Positions 14,486 through 26,296 of a stretch of 64,000 bases of DNA are shown piece by piece. Origin of the DNA: Bugulina stolonifera (taxonomy: Eukaryota; Bryozoa; Gymnolaemata; Cheilostomatida; Bugulidae); contig OW285195.1 in assembly GCA_935421135.1 (NCBI GenBank), positions 806,001-870,000 on the forward strand, written 5' to 3'. The notes beneath the pieces were generated by a model. It made no database searches, was not told the DNA's origin, and saw only the letters and a program-made list of their open reading frames with translations. A program made the position numbers and the translations under genes. Every line of letters starts with the position of its first letter. The first letter of the stretch is position 1.

Positions 14486-16855
14486 ATGCATTCTATGCAT
14501 AGAATACATAGATTGCATTCCATGCATTTGACGCATTCTATGCATGAAATACATAGAAGACATAGAATGCATTCTGTGCAATCTATGCACTCTATGCATA
14601 GAATACATAGATTGCATTCTATGCATTCTATGCATCGAATACATATAATACATAGATTGCATTCTATGCATAGAATATCTTGATCACATAGAATGCATTC
14701 TATGCACTTTATGCGTTCCATGTAATCTATGCGTTCTATGCATAGAATACATAGATTGCATTCTATGCATTCGACGCATTCTATGCATGAAATACATAGA
14801 ATACATAGAAGGCATCGTATGTAATCAATGTCTTTTATGCATTCTATGCATTGAATACATTGATCACATAGAATGCATTCTATGCACTCTATGCATTCCA
14901 TGTAATCTATGCATTCTATGTATTCTATGCATACGATGCATAGAATACATTTTATGCATAGAATGCGTAGAATACATTGATCACATAGAATGCATTCTAT
15001 GCACTCTATGCATTTCATGTAATCTATGCGTTCTATGCATAGAATACATAGATTGCATTCTATGCATTCTATGCATAGGATACATAAAAGACATCGAAGA
15101 CATAGAAGACATAGAATGCATTCTGTGCAATCTATGCACTCTATGCATAGAATACATAGATTGCATTATATGCATTCTATGCATAGAATACATAGAAGAC
15201 ATAGAATGCATTCCGTGCAATCTATGCACTCTATGCATAGAATACATAGATTGCACTCTATGCACTCTATGCATTCCATGTAATCTATGCATTCTATGTA
15301 TTCTATGCATACGATGCATAGAATACATTTTATGCATAGAATGCGTAGAATACATTGATCACATAGAATGCATTCTATGCACTCTATGAATTCGATGTAA
15401 TCTATGCATTCTATGCATAAAATACATAGATTGCATTCTATGCACTCTATGCATAGAATACATAGATTGCACTCTATGCACCCTATGCATTCCATGTAAT
15501 CTATACATTCTATGTATTCTATGCATTCGATGCATATAATACATTTTATGCATAGAATGCATAGAATACATTGATTACATAGAATGCATTCTATGCACTC
15601 TATGCATTTCATGTAATCTATGCGTTCTATGCATAGAATACATAGATTGCATTCTGTGCATTCTATGCATAGAATACATTGAAGACATCGAAGACATGGA
15701 AAACATAGAATGCATTTTGTGCAATCTATGCACTCTATGCATAGAATACATAGATTGCATTATATGCATTCTATGCATAGAATACATAGAAGACATAGAA
15801 TGCATTCTATGCATTCTATGCATAGAATACATAGATTGCATTCCATGCATTTGACGCATTCTATGCATGAAATACATAGAAGACATAGAATGCATTCTGT
15901 GCAATCTATGCACTCTATGCATAGAATACATAGATTGCATTCTATGCATTCTATGCATCGAATACATATAATACATAGATTGCATTCTATGCATAGAATA
16001 TCTTGATCACATAGAATGCATTCTATGCACTTTATGCGTTCCATGTAATCTATGCGTTCTATGCATAGAATACATAGATTGCATTCTATGCATTCGACGC
16101 ATTCTATGCATGAAATACATAGAATACATAGAAGGCATCGTATGTAATCAATGTCTTTTATGCATTCTATGCATTGAATACATTGATCACATAGAATGCA
16201 TTCTATGCACTCTATGCATTCCATGTAATCTATGCATTCTATGTATTCTATGCATACGATGCATAGAATACATTTTATGCATAGAATGCGTAGAATACAT
16301 TGATCACATAGAATGCATTCTATGCACTCTATGCATTTCATGTAATCTATGCGTTCTATGCATAGAATACATAGATTGCATTCTATGCATTCTATGCATA
16401 GGATACATAAAAGACATCGAAGACATAGAAGACATAGAATGCATTCTGTGCAATCTATGCACTCTATGCATAGAATACATAGATTGCATTATATGCATTC
16501 TATGCATAGAATACATAGAAGACATAGAATGCATTCCGTGCAATCTATGCACTCTATGCATAGAATACATAGATTGCACTCTATGCACTCTATGCATTCC
16601 ATGTAATCTATGCATTCTATGTATTCTATGCATACGATGCATAGAATACATTTTATGCATAGAATGCGTAGAATACATTGATCACATAGAATGCATTCTA
16701 TGCACTCTATGAATTCGATGTAATCTATGCATTCTATGCATAAAATACATAGATTGCATTCTATGCACTCTATGCATAGAATACATAGATTGCACTCTAT
16801 GCACCCTATGCATTCCATGTAATCTATACATTCTATGTATTCTATGCATTCGATG
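14200..16855 (+). repeat. Higher-order repeat of 1,323 bp, two tandem copies
   Basis: The blocks about 14,200-15,530 and about 15,530-16,855 match at an offset of exactly 1,323 bp (147 units of 9 bp). Shared private variants include GACATGGAAAACATAG (14,372 and 15,695) and the EcoRI-like CTATGAATTCGATG (15,385 and 16,708). The second copy ends near 16,855, where ATAATACATTTTATGC of the first is replaced by AGAATACATTTTGTGC. Confidence 0.87.
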
Positions 16856-17305
16856 CATAGAATACATTTTGTGCATAGAATGCATAGAATACATTTATCA
16901 CATAGAATGCATTCTATGCACTCTATGCATTCTATGTAATCTATGCATTCTATGCATAGAATACATAGATTGCATTCTATGCATTCTATGCATTCTATGC
17001 ATAGAATACTTTAATATATAGAAGACATTGAAGACATAGAATGCATAGAATGCATTCCATGTAACCTATGCACTCTATGCATAGAATACATAGATTGCAT
17101 TCTATGCATTCGATGCACAGAATACATCGAATACATTGAATACATAGAAGGCATTGTATGTAATCAACGTATTTTATGCATTCTATGCATAGAATACATT
17201 GATCACATAGAATGCATTCTATGCACTCTACGCATTCCATGTAATCTATGCATTCTATGTATTCTATGCATTCGATGCATATAATACATTTTATGCAAAG
17301 AATGC

Positions 17306-20020
17306 ATAGAATACATTGATTACATAGAATGCATTCTATGCACTCTATGCATTTCATGTAATCTATGCGTTCTATGCATAGAATACACAGATTACATTCT
17401 GTGCATTCTATGCATAGAATACATAGAAGATATCGAAGACATAGAAGACATAGAATGCATTCTGTGCAATCTATGCACTCTATGCATAGAATACATAGAT
17501 TGCATTATATGCATTCTATGCATAGAATACATAGAAGACATAGAATGCATTCCGTGCAATCTATGCACTCTATGCATAGAATACATAGATTGCACTCTAT
17601 GCACTCTATGCATTCCATGTAATCTATGCATTCTATGTATTCTATGCATTCTATGTATTCTATGCATACGATGCATAGAATACATTTTATGCATAGAATG
17701 CGTAGAATACATTGATCACATAGAATGCATTCTATGCACTCTATGCATTTCATGTAATCTATGCGTTCTATGCATAGAATACATAGATTGCATTCTATGC
17801 ATTCTATGCATAGGATACATAAAAGACATAGAATGCATAAAATGCATTCCGTGCAATCTATGCATAGAATACATAGATTGCACTCTATGCAATCTATGCA
17901 TTCCATGTAATCTATGCATTCTATGTATTCTATGCATAGAATGCATAAAGTACATTGATCACATAGAATGCATTCTATGCACTCTATGCATTCGATGTAA
18001 TCTATGCATTCTATGCATAAAATACATAGATTGCATTCTATGCATTCTATGCATCGAATACATATAATACATAGATTGCATTCTATGCATAGAATATCTT
18101 GATCACATAGAATTCATTCTATGCACTTTATGCATTCCATGTAATCTATGCGTTCTATGCATAGAATACATAGATTGCATTCTATGCATTCGACGCATTC
18201 TATGCATGAAATACATAGAATACATAGAAGGCATTGTATCTAATCAATGTATTTTATGCATTCTATGCATAGAATACATTCATCACATAGAATGCATTCT
18301 ATGCACTGAATGCATAGAATGCATAGGATGCATAGAGTGCATTCTATGCGTTTTATGAGTTCTATGCATTCGATGTAGTCTATGCATTGCATAGAACACA
18401 TAGATTGCATTCTATGCACTCTATGCATTCCATGTAATCTATGCATTCTATGTATTCTATGCATTCTATGTATTCTATGCATTCGATGCATATAATACAT
18501 TTTATGCATAGAATGCATAGAATACATTGATCACATAGAATGCATTCTATGCACTCTATGCATTCCATGTAATCTATGCGTTCTATGCATAGAATACATA
18601 GATTGCATTATATGCATTCTATGCATAGAATACATAGAAGACATAGAATGCATTCCATGCAATCTATGCACTCTATGCATAGAATACATAGATTGCACTC
18701 TATGCACTCTATGCATTCTATGTAATCTATGCATTCTATGTATTCTATGCATACGATGCATAGAATACATTTTATGCATAGAATACATTGAATATATAGA
18801 AGACATAGAAGACATAGAATACATAGATTGCATTATATGCATTCTATGCATAGAATACATAGAAGACATAGAATGCATTCTATGCATTCTATGCATAGAA
18901 TACATAGATTGCATTCTATGCATTTGATGCATTCTATGCATGAAATACATAGAAGACATAGAATGCATTCTGTGCAATCTATGCACTCTATGCATAGAAT
19001 ACATAGATTGCATTCTATGCATTCTATGCATCGAATACATATAATACATAGATTGCATTCTATGCATAGAATATCTTGATCACATAGAATGCATTCTATG
19101 CACTTTATGCATTCCATGTAATCTATGCGTTCTATGCATAGAATACATAGATTGCATTCTATGCATTCGACGCATTCTATGCATGAAATACATAGAATAC
19201 ATAGAAGGCATTCTATCTAATCAATGTATTTTATGCATTCTATGCTAAGAATACATTCATCACATAGAATGCATTCTATGCACTGAATGCATAGAATGCA
19301 TAGGATGCATAGAGTGCATTCTATGCGTTTTATGAGTTCTATGCATTCGATGTAGTCTATGCATTGCATAGAACACATAGATTGCATTCTATGCACTCTA
19401 TGCATTCCATGTAATCTATGCATTCTATGTATTCTATGCATTCGATGCATATAATACATTTTATGCAAAGAATGCATAGAATATATTGATCACATAGAAT
19501 GCATTCTATGCACTCTATGCATTCCATGTAATCTATGCGTTCTATGCATAGAATACATAGATTGCATTCTATGCATTCGATGCATAGAATACATCGAATG
19601 CATTGAATACATAGAAGGCATTGTATGTAATCAATGTATTTTATGCATTCTATGCATAGAATACATTGATCACATAGAATGCATTCTATGCACTCTATGC
19701 ATTCCATGTAATCTATGCATTCTATGTATTCTATGCATTCGATGCATATAATACATTTTATGCATAGAATGCATAGAATACATTGATTACATAGAATGCA
19801 TTCTATGCACTCTATGCATTTCATGTAATCTATGCGTTCTATGCATAGAATACATAGATTGCATTCTGTGCATTCTATGCATAGAATACATTGAAGACAT
19901 CGAAGACATGGAAAACATAGAATGCATTTTGTGCAATCTATGCACTCTATGCATAGAATACATAGATTGCATTATATGCATTCTATGCATAGAATACATA
20001 GAAGACATAGAATGCATTCC
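17306..20020 (+). repeat. Duplicated satellite block, copy 2, abutting the inserted element
   Basis: This is the partner of 11,870-14,485, ending about 100 bp before the inserted element. It carries two copies of the minus-strand GAACTCATAAAACGCATAG marker (near 18,352 and 19,327). Its right end plus the following 100 bp is also closely related to 30,400-31,828 in the other forward array, including GACATGGAAAACATAG and the rare CATTCGGTGCATA. That second relationship locates the empty target site of the inserted element. Confidence 0.85.
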
Positions 20021-20124
20021 GTGCAATCTATGCACTCTATGCATAGAATACATAGCTTGCACTCTATGCACTCTATGCGTTCCATGTAATCTATGCATTC
20101 TATGTATTCTATGCATTCGGTGCA

Positions 20125-20126
20125 TA
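20125..20126. other. TA target-site duplication, left copy
   Basis: Satellite reads ATTCGGTGCA-TA up to here, then the element begins with CTCAACAGC. The matching uninterrupted copy at 31,821-31,840 reads CGGTGCATATAATACATTTT. Removing the element together with one TA restores that sequence exactly. Confidence 0.88.
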
Positions 20127-20475
20127 CTCAACAGCAATAAGGTAATCCATTGAACTTTTAGCGAGCGGAGTTGCCCGTTCTCCACAACATAAAATTTCAG
20201 AATAACCTTTGTTCTATTCAGGGACTAATGACAGTAAGGGTCGACTGAGAAACCCCCAACACAGTAAGCATCTCAATGCTCTAAACAGTCTCCTTTTAGG
20301 TTTTACCATAATAAATATATGATTGACAAATAAAAAATTGTTTTGTGAGGGGATGGAGATGAATATGAAACAATAGGCAGGAAATAAAAGGGATCCAAAA
20401 AGTTGGCTATAGCGCTAAACCACGCCCCTAGTCACATATCGCATTCCGGTTACAGAGCTTACTAGCACGCTGATG
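20127..20475 (+). repeat. Left terminal inverted repeat of the element
   Basis: Read inward, this end shares a series of anchors in the same order with the complement of the right end. They are CTCAACAGCAATAA at the tip, CGGAGTTG (20,166; right 29,180-29,187), CCCCCAACA followed by AAGCATCTC (20,253; right 29,105-29,113), GGGGATGG (20,349; right 28,996-29,003), AAAAAGTTGGC against AAAAAGTTAGC, CCACGCCCC (about 20,420; right about 28,901-28,909) and AGAGCTT (about 20,454; right about 28,854). Spacing drifts by tens of bases, so the two ends have diverged by substitutions and indels. A weaker shared GTAAGTWGCT lies further in at 20,578. Confidence 0.82.
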
Positions 20476-20639
20476 AGCACTGTTACTAGTGTTTGTTTAG
20501 ATAGTAAAGCGTAGTCGAGGTATCAGTAGTTGCAGCCATAAATTTCAGCTAGCTAGCTAGTATTGTATACTGTTGAGGTAAGTAGCTATTAGATCTGTAC
20601 ACATTTATGATTATGGCTATAACAAACTATGTTTTTATA
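20476..20639. other. Element interior next to the left inverted repeat, no gene seen
   Basis: This short stretch holds an AGCT microrepeat (20,547-20,560) and the splice-donor-like GAG/GTAAGTAGCT at 20,575-20,587. No open frame of useful length was recognised. Confidence 0.4.
20578..20587 (+). other. Splice-donor-like motif shared by both element ends (left)
   Basis: GAG followed by GTAAGTAGCT is a good match to a eukaryotic 5' splice site pointing into the element. The other end carries GTAAGTTGCT on the opposite strand at 28,728-28,737, about the same distance from its tip (452 and 504 bp). This may be an extension of the inverted repeats or a conserved donor for inward transcripts. It is a pattern match only. 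Confidence 0.35.
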
Positions 20640-21340
20640 ATCATATATTTATATAAATTATTATTATAATCAAAGTAAGTAAAATAGTTATTATTATTAT
20701 TATAATTATTTTACTTACTTATATTTATATTATTAATAATAATTATAATTACTATAATTATAATAAATAATAAATATTTTATAAAGAGAATTACTTTACT
20801 TTATGAAATAGTCATCATCATCATGGCATTGTGATTGTCTAAGTCAAATCAAAGATATGAATTGATTATTTATAATAATAATCTAATGAACATGAAATAA
20901 AATAAAATTTAAAATTGTTAATTTATTTAATCCTGATAGCGTTTCGTGTGGTGTGTGCTTTGAGTCTCAGTATGTATTTGATTTTAAAATAACATCTAAT
21001 TTATATTTATTATTATTATAATTATTTATCTTATGTGTGTCGTTTATGATTTATAATTTGTTTATTTATATTTATATTTTATTAAAATTAAAATTCTTTT
21101 ATATAGTTATTAGTTATAGTAATTATCATAATACTAATTCAATATTTAATCTAATTTTTTGTTATATTCTAGAGTTATAATATAACTAGTAACATAATTA
21201 ATATATATTCTATTATGTTATAATATTATATTGATTATGTTCATGTCGCCAATTATTATATATCATATGACTAGGTTATAAACACCTAAATATATACATT
21301 TCGTAGTTAATAAATATAAATAATAAACATCTACCTATAC
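20640..21340. other. AT-rich block inside the left end of the element
   Basis: This is low-complexity A/T sequence rich in TTAT, TAAT and ATTATT runs, with no usable open frame. It contains a 13-bp perfect inverted repeat (20,673-20,685 and 20,708-20,720, arm AAGTAAGTAAAAT) that could fold into a hairpin. The word TAAAATAACATCTAA near 20,985 recurs almost exactly near 21,352. A similar AT-rich block sits inside the right end at 28,280-28,727, so the element is roughly symmetrical in composition. Confidence 0.7.
20673..20720. repeat. Short inverted repeat with AT loop
   Basis: The arms AAGTAAGTAAAAT (20,673-20,685) and ATTTTACTTACTT (20,708-20,720) are perfect complements separated by a 22-bp A/T loop. 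No function is known; this could be chance in AT-rich DNA. Confidence 0.5.
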
Positions 21341-21766
21341 ACACCGAGTTTAAAAATAACATCTAAAAGCCCTGACAACACAACAATCGATTTAACGGTA
21401 GTTCTAGATGACATGAGATAAATAAAATATCGGTATCGATATGGTGAATAGAAGTACATATACATACTGTATATTTTATTCTAATTCTACTGGCTATATT
21501 AATCTTGTCTTCTCAATTGACATGAGTTGTCGCACCGGCCAGTATGTCCATAAGCATAAGGGCCGTCTGTCATTCATGTTAATTTCAACCTAGGAGTAAA
21601 CGGGTGGGTTATATCTTACTAAGGAACTTTTAGTGTGCTATGTTTGCTTGTGTAGTTTTTCCTCCAGTCCTCCTAGATCACTTTCCACTTGAAAATATTG
21701 TTTCTTATAATGTACTTTATTGCTTCATTTCGAATATCTGCACCATAATCATTTTTTTCCTTTTAG

Positions 21767-21851
21767 GAACCTCCGTAAAATATCCAACTTCCTTCCTGAT
21801 GATTTCCATATTTCAGCTATTGCTAACTCGGCAACATAAGAAGCCAGATGG
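21767..21851 (+). other. Candidate exon, weak
   Basis: A textbook acceptor (long T run, CCTTTTAG ending at 21,766) and a textbook donor (GATGG/GTAAGT, GT at 21,852) bracket 85 bp. One frame is open throughout and ends Gln-His-Lys-Lys-Pro-Asp-Gly. Another frame is open until a TAA close to the end. No domain was recognised and no partner exons were found with certainty, so this is only a splice-signal observation. Confidence 0.22.
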
Positions 21852-22640
21852 GTAAGTTTAAGGGCAATTGCGCTTTAGTGTTCCCCTTAATATAATTTCT
21901 ATTAACAATGTTCATTCTCTCAGCACTTACTTTCCAGATTCCAGATGCTAGCAATGTATTCAATTATTCAAAAGCAATATGTTAACTTTACTGTATTTGT
22001 CAATCACTGTCACTTGTTAAAAACCTTTCCAACAAATATTGATTTACCTGTGTTATTTTATTGCTATCACCTAGAGGTAGAAGCTGCGTTGTCTGGCGTC
22101 ATACCTCTGGTGTCTCTATTCTAGTGTCTACCTGTCCCCTATGTTTGTATCTCTAAGAGTCTCCTGTCCCCACCTCTCACCTGTAGGCCTATATTGTTTT
22201 GCTCACATTATGTTTGTAAGGTATAGGCCTACAGTCTGTATTTCCTGTTATTGTGCAAGGAGTCCAAATTCCGTAGTATTTACCGCTGTCTAGTTAACTG
22301 TAAGATATAGTTTATTTGCTTTTGACTGGCATTCCAGCCAATCTTGCTCAAGCTTTTTATCCTGCCTTGGCATGGAGCTTGACTTGGAGCTTAGAGATCT
22401 GACCTAGAGAGTACTATGATCACAAAGTCTAAAAGTACCTAAATTGTTTTATATATTACTAGGGGTAGCTTACCAACATAAATTGATCTGTGTTCCAAAC
22501 AAGCTATGGGGGCTCGTAAAGAAATGATGACAGCACAGGAAAAAGGTGCTCAATAGAGGAAATGGCATTGTAGATATGGTCGACTTGCAAGGTAAAACTT
22601 TTATAGTAATAATGCCATTCATTTGTATATTCTCACAGGT

Positions 22641-22754
22641 CTAAAGTTTTTGAGAACCACAATCGTCGCTGTCTTTGAAGATGATGTGTTTTTCTGCGGT
22701 TACTTTGCACCACACCCCAGGGTCTTGCTTTAGGAATTCGGCAATTTTATGCAT
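22641..22754 (-). other. Small open frame, 37 codons, unrecognised
   Basis: On the minus strand an ATG at 22,754-22,752 opens a 37-residue frame ending at TAG (22,643-22,641). Its composition looks protein-like: it is charged and includes VWCKVTAEKH and a DSDDCGS tract near the end. The plus strand is also open here from an acceptor-like TCTCACAG at 22,638 to TAG at 22,731. I do not recognise either product. It could be a fragment of an exon from a decayed gene, or chance. Confidence 0.2.
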
Positions 22755-22930
22755 TGCATTGTATAGATGAATTAGCTTAGCTCTCACACACTACCATATT
22801 CTTGAATATTGGTTACTTATAGAGAGACATGTGATAGGGCACTGATTGTCACCATCTGAAGGAGATGTAGCACTGTCTATCTTGGAGAGCTGACTGAACA
22901 ACTTTGATGTGATGGCTGTTGGTGCATGGA

Positions 22931-23013
22931 TAGCATGTGGGTAGCATGTGGGTAGCATGTGGGTAGCATGTGGGTAGCATGTGGGTAGCATGTGGGTAGC
23001 ATGTGGATAGCAT
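22931..23013 (+). repeat. Minisatellite, 11-bp unit TAGCATGTGGG
   Basis: TAGCAT recurs at exact 11-bp intervals at 22,931, 22,942, 22,953, 22,964, 22,975, 22,986, 22,997 and 23,008. This gives seven units plus a partial, with only the outer units varied (GGATAG in place of GGGTAG). It differs in unit length from the flanking satellite although both share a GCATNNNGG/GCAT flavour. Confidence 0.95.
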
Positions 23014-25878
23014 AGCAATGCACTCTCAGTAGCAGTAGAATCCAACGTGCTACCTAAGATGACCCAATGAGAAGTGAGCATTTATAATCCATCTATTTTA
23101 TTTGAAATACAATACATGTATAATATTCATCAGTCAGATATTGACTCATTGATTCTATTAAAACCCACTTAGTTAGATGTTTTTGAATATAGCTTACCTA
23201 ATAATGGAGGGATTTTCTGCTCCAGTTGCAATCTCTAGCCTTATTGGTTAGATTTCAAAAATGATAAAGTTGAAAAATCTTTTAGCCCCCCCCCCATGCA
23301 TTCAACTTGTTATCCAATATTGCTCACTTGTAGAAACAGATGTCCCTATCTCCTGCTGCTGCTGGTTCATCGTTGCTGGATCTTGCTTGAAAGAATTTAT
23401 CTTACAAAGTACTGTTGCACTTATTTATCTGTACTTGCTACTTAACCATTGAATAATAATAATCAACATTAATTCAACATACATGTACTTTCTCCTGAGT
23501 AAATTTTAGGGTGACCAGATTTTCAGCCCTCTGTGAGCCAGTTGATCACTACATACCTCAAAACTGATATAATTTTGATGACCCTTCTCAGTGATGTACA
23601 TATGATATAAGCCAGGCCTGTTTGATAACTACATACCTCATAACAAATAAGAACAAAGAGTATGGGAGTTCAATAGTAAGATAATTATAATATTATGCTA
23701 TGCTGGAATGCTGTTACTAGTAATTATTTGATGAGCACTCTATCACATTTTTATGATCATATCTCTATTCATGTACAATAATTATTTGTTTTGTCTCACC
23801 ATGGGTTAATGATCTGAAGTCATGTTCATTTACTATTTATGTAGATAAAGCATATTGCAAGTTTATTATTTCAAAGAGCATGTAGAAACATTGGAAGTTC
23901 TTAAAGATAATGACTGTTATTAGCTAGATGGGCTTTTACTAATATAGAGGTTGTACATGTGTAGATGCTTGCATTGATCTGTGCCCAAGGCATGGATGAG
24001 TCCATCCATTCAAATAGGTGGTTTGGAACACTAGCATTGAGTAATTTATCTCAGCGTAGCTTACTTACTGTAGTATCCTGGTTTAGTGCAGAGCCATTGG
24101 GATGGCTTTAGATTGCTAACTTGCTAACTTGCTAACAAGTTCCCACATGCTTTTGTCATCAATATATTTTTGAAAATCAACCAGCAGGCAACATTCAATA
24201 AACAGTTGCTTCATTATAATTACTTTTCAATGCTCCTGTCAGTATCAGTTTATAATTACTAATGTAGGTGCCCTGTTAGCAGAACAGATAATGCCAACCT
24301 TAGTTATTTGTGTGAAGTGTATAGTAAGATATTGGTGGCAATTGCATGTTTTGGCTAGTCCCATGTATGTAGTGTATTGGTGTTTGTGTGCACTGGCAAA
24401 TCATCATGTGTATGTCAGCATAACAAACCAACAGTTTTACAACTTGATGCAGAAATATTTCTTTGTTACATAGTACAATACTGAAATATCTATTTCCAGT
24501 TGTTTGCTTTGTATGAGTCATCCTCATCACATGAGGACTTTGTTGACAAGATGTTCCTCTAAAAATAAATCAGCTTAGTATAGCATGCAGTCAAGACGCT
24601 CCCTGTTTTATGCATTTATATCAAAAATGTACAAAGTAACAATACTTTAAAATGTATACAATGGTCTAACATCAATGTCTCTACAAACCCTTCTAGAAGC
24701 AGATGTGGGAACCCAGAGCAATATACATGTAACATCACTGGGGTTGGCTGAGTAATAGCCTTTCATTACTGCCACTCTTGCATTGACTTAGATTTCTATT
24801 TCACTCTCATTGACCTGATTCGAAATTCAATCGACATATCAATATTATACTGTCAATGAAAAATTTGTATATCACAGTAAATGTGAAAGCCTGTAGCTAC
24901 AAGGCATGAGCAACTTTGTGCTTTTTAGCCATAGCCAGGGTTCCTCAGTGAAATTCAAGATGGAGAAGTGGTCTTCTCTATCATGCTTGTAGATGGTGCC
25001 ACCTCCCAACCACAAACAAAGATCTAAGGCTACATCAAATTATGCAATGTTGCACCTCAAGCGGTAGCTACTGGTGTGTTGGGTACAAATAATTAGAACT
25101 AGCCTTTTGTTTATCACTGCAGCTAACTACAGCAGCTTCTAAAATCCAACATTAGCTTGTATTACCAGTAACAGTGTTTGTTGCCATACTTGTATCAAGG
25201 GGTTGCTTGTATACACTGCCCCCAACACTATTCAACCTGCTATATTTCAGGCTTCGGCAGTTTATACTGTACAAAATTCACATCTGTGGTTATCATTGTT
25301 AGGCCAGTAGGATATATCTTTGTACTAAAAATTTCCAATTTTTCATTATTATACATGTACAGCACTGTATGTCATGAGCCTATGGCCAAAGTGACAATAA
25401 TATGAAATGGGCGGGTTGATTAGAGGCATCAGCTCAGACTCCAGTGAAAATCAGTTATTCACACTCACATAGATACACACATAGGGCACATGCCTGCTGC
25501 ACTGTACTGTTACTATATAATATATTATACTGTTGCTGTTACTATATATATATACAGAAATACAATGTACAGTCACACACTGGTTGCAAATGTGCTTGGT
25601 AAATATGCAGGTGTGTAGGGTACTGTTCAGCTAGATACCCCACAATACACATAAATATAATGTTTCAGTTTTCCTTCCCGCTAGCGCCTCGCTGAATATT
25701 GTAAGCCCTATAAGGCCCATCAGTTACATGTACGGTCAAGGAACTACAAAGGCCAGGGTCAATATTATAATCCGTATCTAGCAAATATTACTAGGTCCTA
25801 TAAACATAATTATTAGATGCTAGATACATACAGAGGTGTTTTTAGTTGGTTTAATTAATACATGTGGTGTGTCAAGCT
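23014..25878. other. Element interior, no gene recognised; minor repeats
   Basis: This is AT-leaning single-copy-looking DNA. The open frames at 23,261-23,452 (63 codons), 24,291-24,473 (60 codons), 24,300-24,530 minus (76 codons) and 25,178-25,405 (75 codons) overlap or lack any recognisable motif, and I do not call them. Minor features are a run of ten C (23,286-23,295), three perfect copies of TTGCTAAC (24,113-24,136), a short TA run near 25,544, and scattered TACATGTA words. Confidence 0.4.
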
Positions 25879-26296
25879 GCCAGCTTTCTACATCAGAACA
25901 CTGCACTGCACTAACTCATACTCATAAGATGGACTGCCTTCTACATGTATTTTGTTACATTCAGAAATAGGCTAGGCTAGTAATGCTAGTAGACAGAGAC
26001 ACCCTACTGCCAGCCACACTGTATGACACTGGTAGACAGTATTGCATTAACAACAAAGCCACTATGCCTGGTAATCACATTTTCTGTGGTGCCAGCTTCC
26101 TACATCAGAACACTGCACTGCACCTACTCATACTCATAAGATGGACTGCCTTCTATTTTGTTACATTCAGAAATAGGCTAGGCTAGTAATGCTAGTAGAC
26201 AGAGACACCCTACTGCTAGCCACACTACATGACACTGGTAGACAGTATTGCATTGACAGCAAAGCTACTATGCCTGGTAATCACATTTTCTGTGGT
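25879..26296 (+). repeat. Tandem duplication, 212 bp + 206 bp
   Basis: Unit 1 (25,879-26,090) and unit 2 (26,091-26,296) both run from GCCAGCTT to ATTTTCTGTGGT. They differ by a 6-bp CATGTA present only in unit 1 and by scattered substitutions. Each unit holds an ATG-started frame beginning Met-Leu-Val-Asp-Arg-Asp-Thr-Leu-Leu (25,983, 67 codons; 26,189, 98 codons running past the duplication). Of the base changes I compared within the shared frame, more alter the residue (Pro/Leu, Tyr/His, Asn/Asp, Asn/Ser) than are silent, so I see no sign of protein-level constraint and call the frames chance. Confidence 0.92.

Larger units (their letters stand above)
1..20126 (+). repeat. Left satellite arm, 9-bp register, forward orientation
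   Basis: The whole stretch is tandem variants of a 9-bp unit: ATGCATAGA, its complement TCTATGCAT, and derived units such as ATACATAGA, TTGCATTCT, GTGCAATCT, ATGCACTCT and AGACATAGA. ATGCAT is self-complementary and TCTATGCATAGA is a 12-bp palindrome, so single units have almost no polarity. Longer asymmetric signatures give the arm one consistent direction: CATTGATCACATAGAATGC, TTCCATGTAATCTATGC and AGAAGACATAGAATGC. Every long open frame here reads as a three-residue repeat (Met-His-Arg, Met-Tyr-Ser or Cys-Ile-Glu, Cys-Ile-Leu), as expected for a 9-bp tandem repeat lacking stops. I see no gene. The array continues past the window start and is cut at 20,126 by an inserted element. Satellite identity is seen directly; a heterochromatic or centromeric role is only inference. 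Confidence 0.97.
21341..22930. other. Element interior, mixed-composition sequence, no gene called
   Basis: Composition becomes more ordinary here than in the flanking AT-rich block. The longest open frame (21,640-21,855, 71 codons, plus) starts in a run of hydrophobic codons and resembles no family I know. Two exon-like stretches, at 21,767-21,851 and 22,641-22,754, are listed separately. Otherwise nothing was recognised. Confidence 0.4.

Noticed and set aside
1..20126. Hundreds of long open frames on both strands (Met-His-Arg and Cys-Ile-Glu repeats) as protein genes
   Set aside because: They follow directly from a 9-bp tandem unit without stop codons, overlap each other in several frames and strands, and carry no domain, signal or composition of a real protein.
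24291..24530. Overlapping frames on opposite strands (60 and 76 codons) as genes
   Set aside because: They are mutual antisense shadows with no recognisable motif, and lengths are within chance for AT-leaning DNA.
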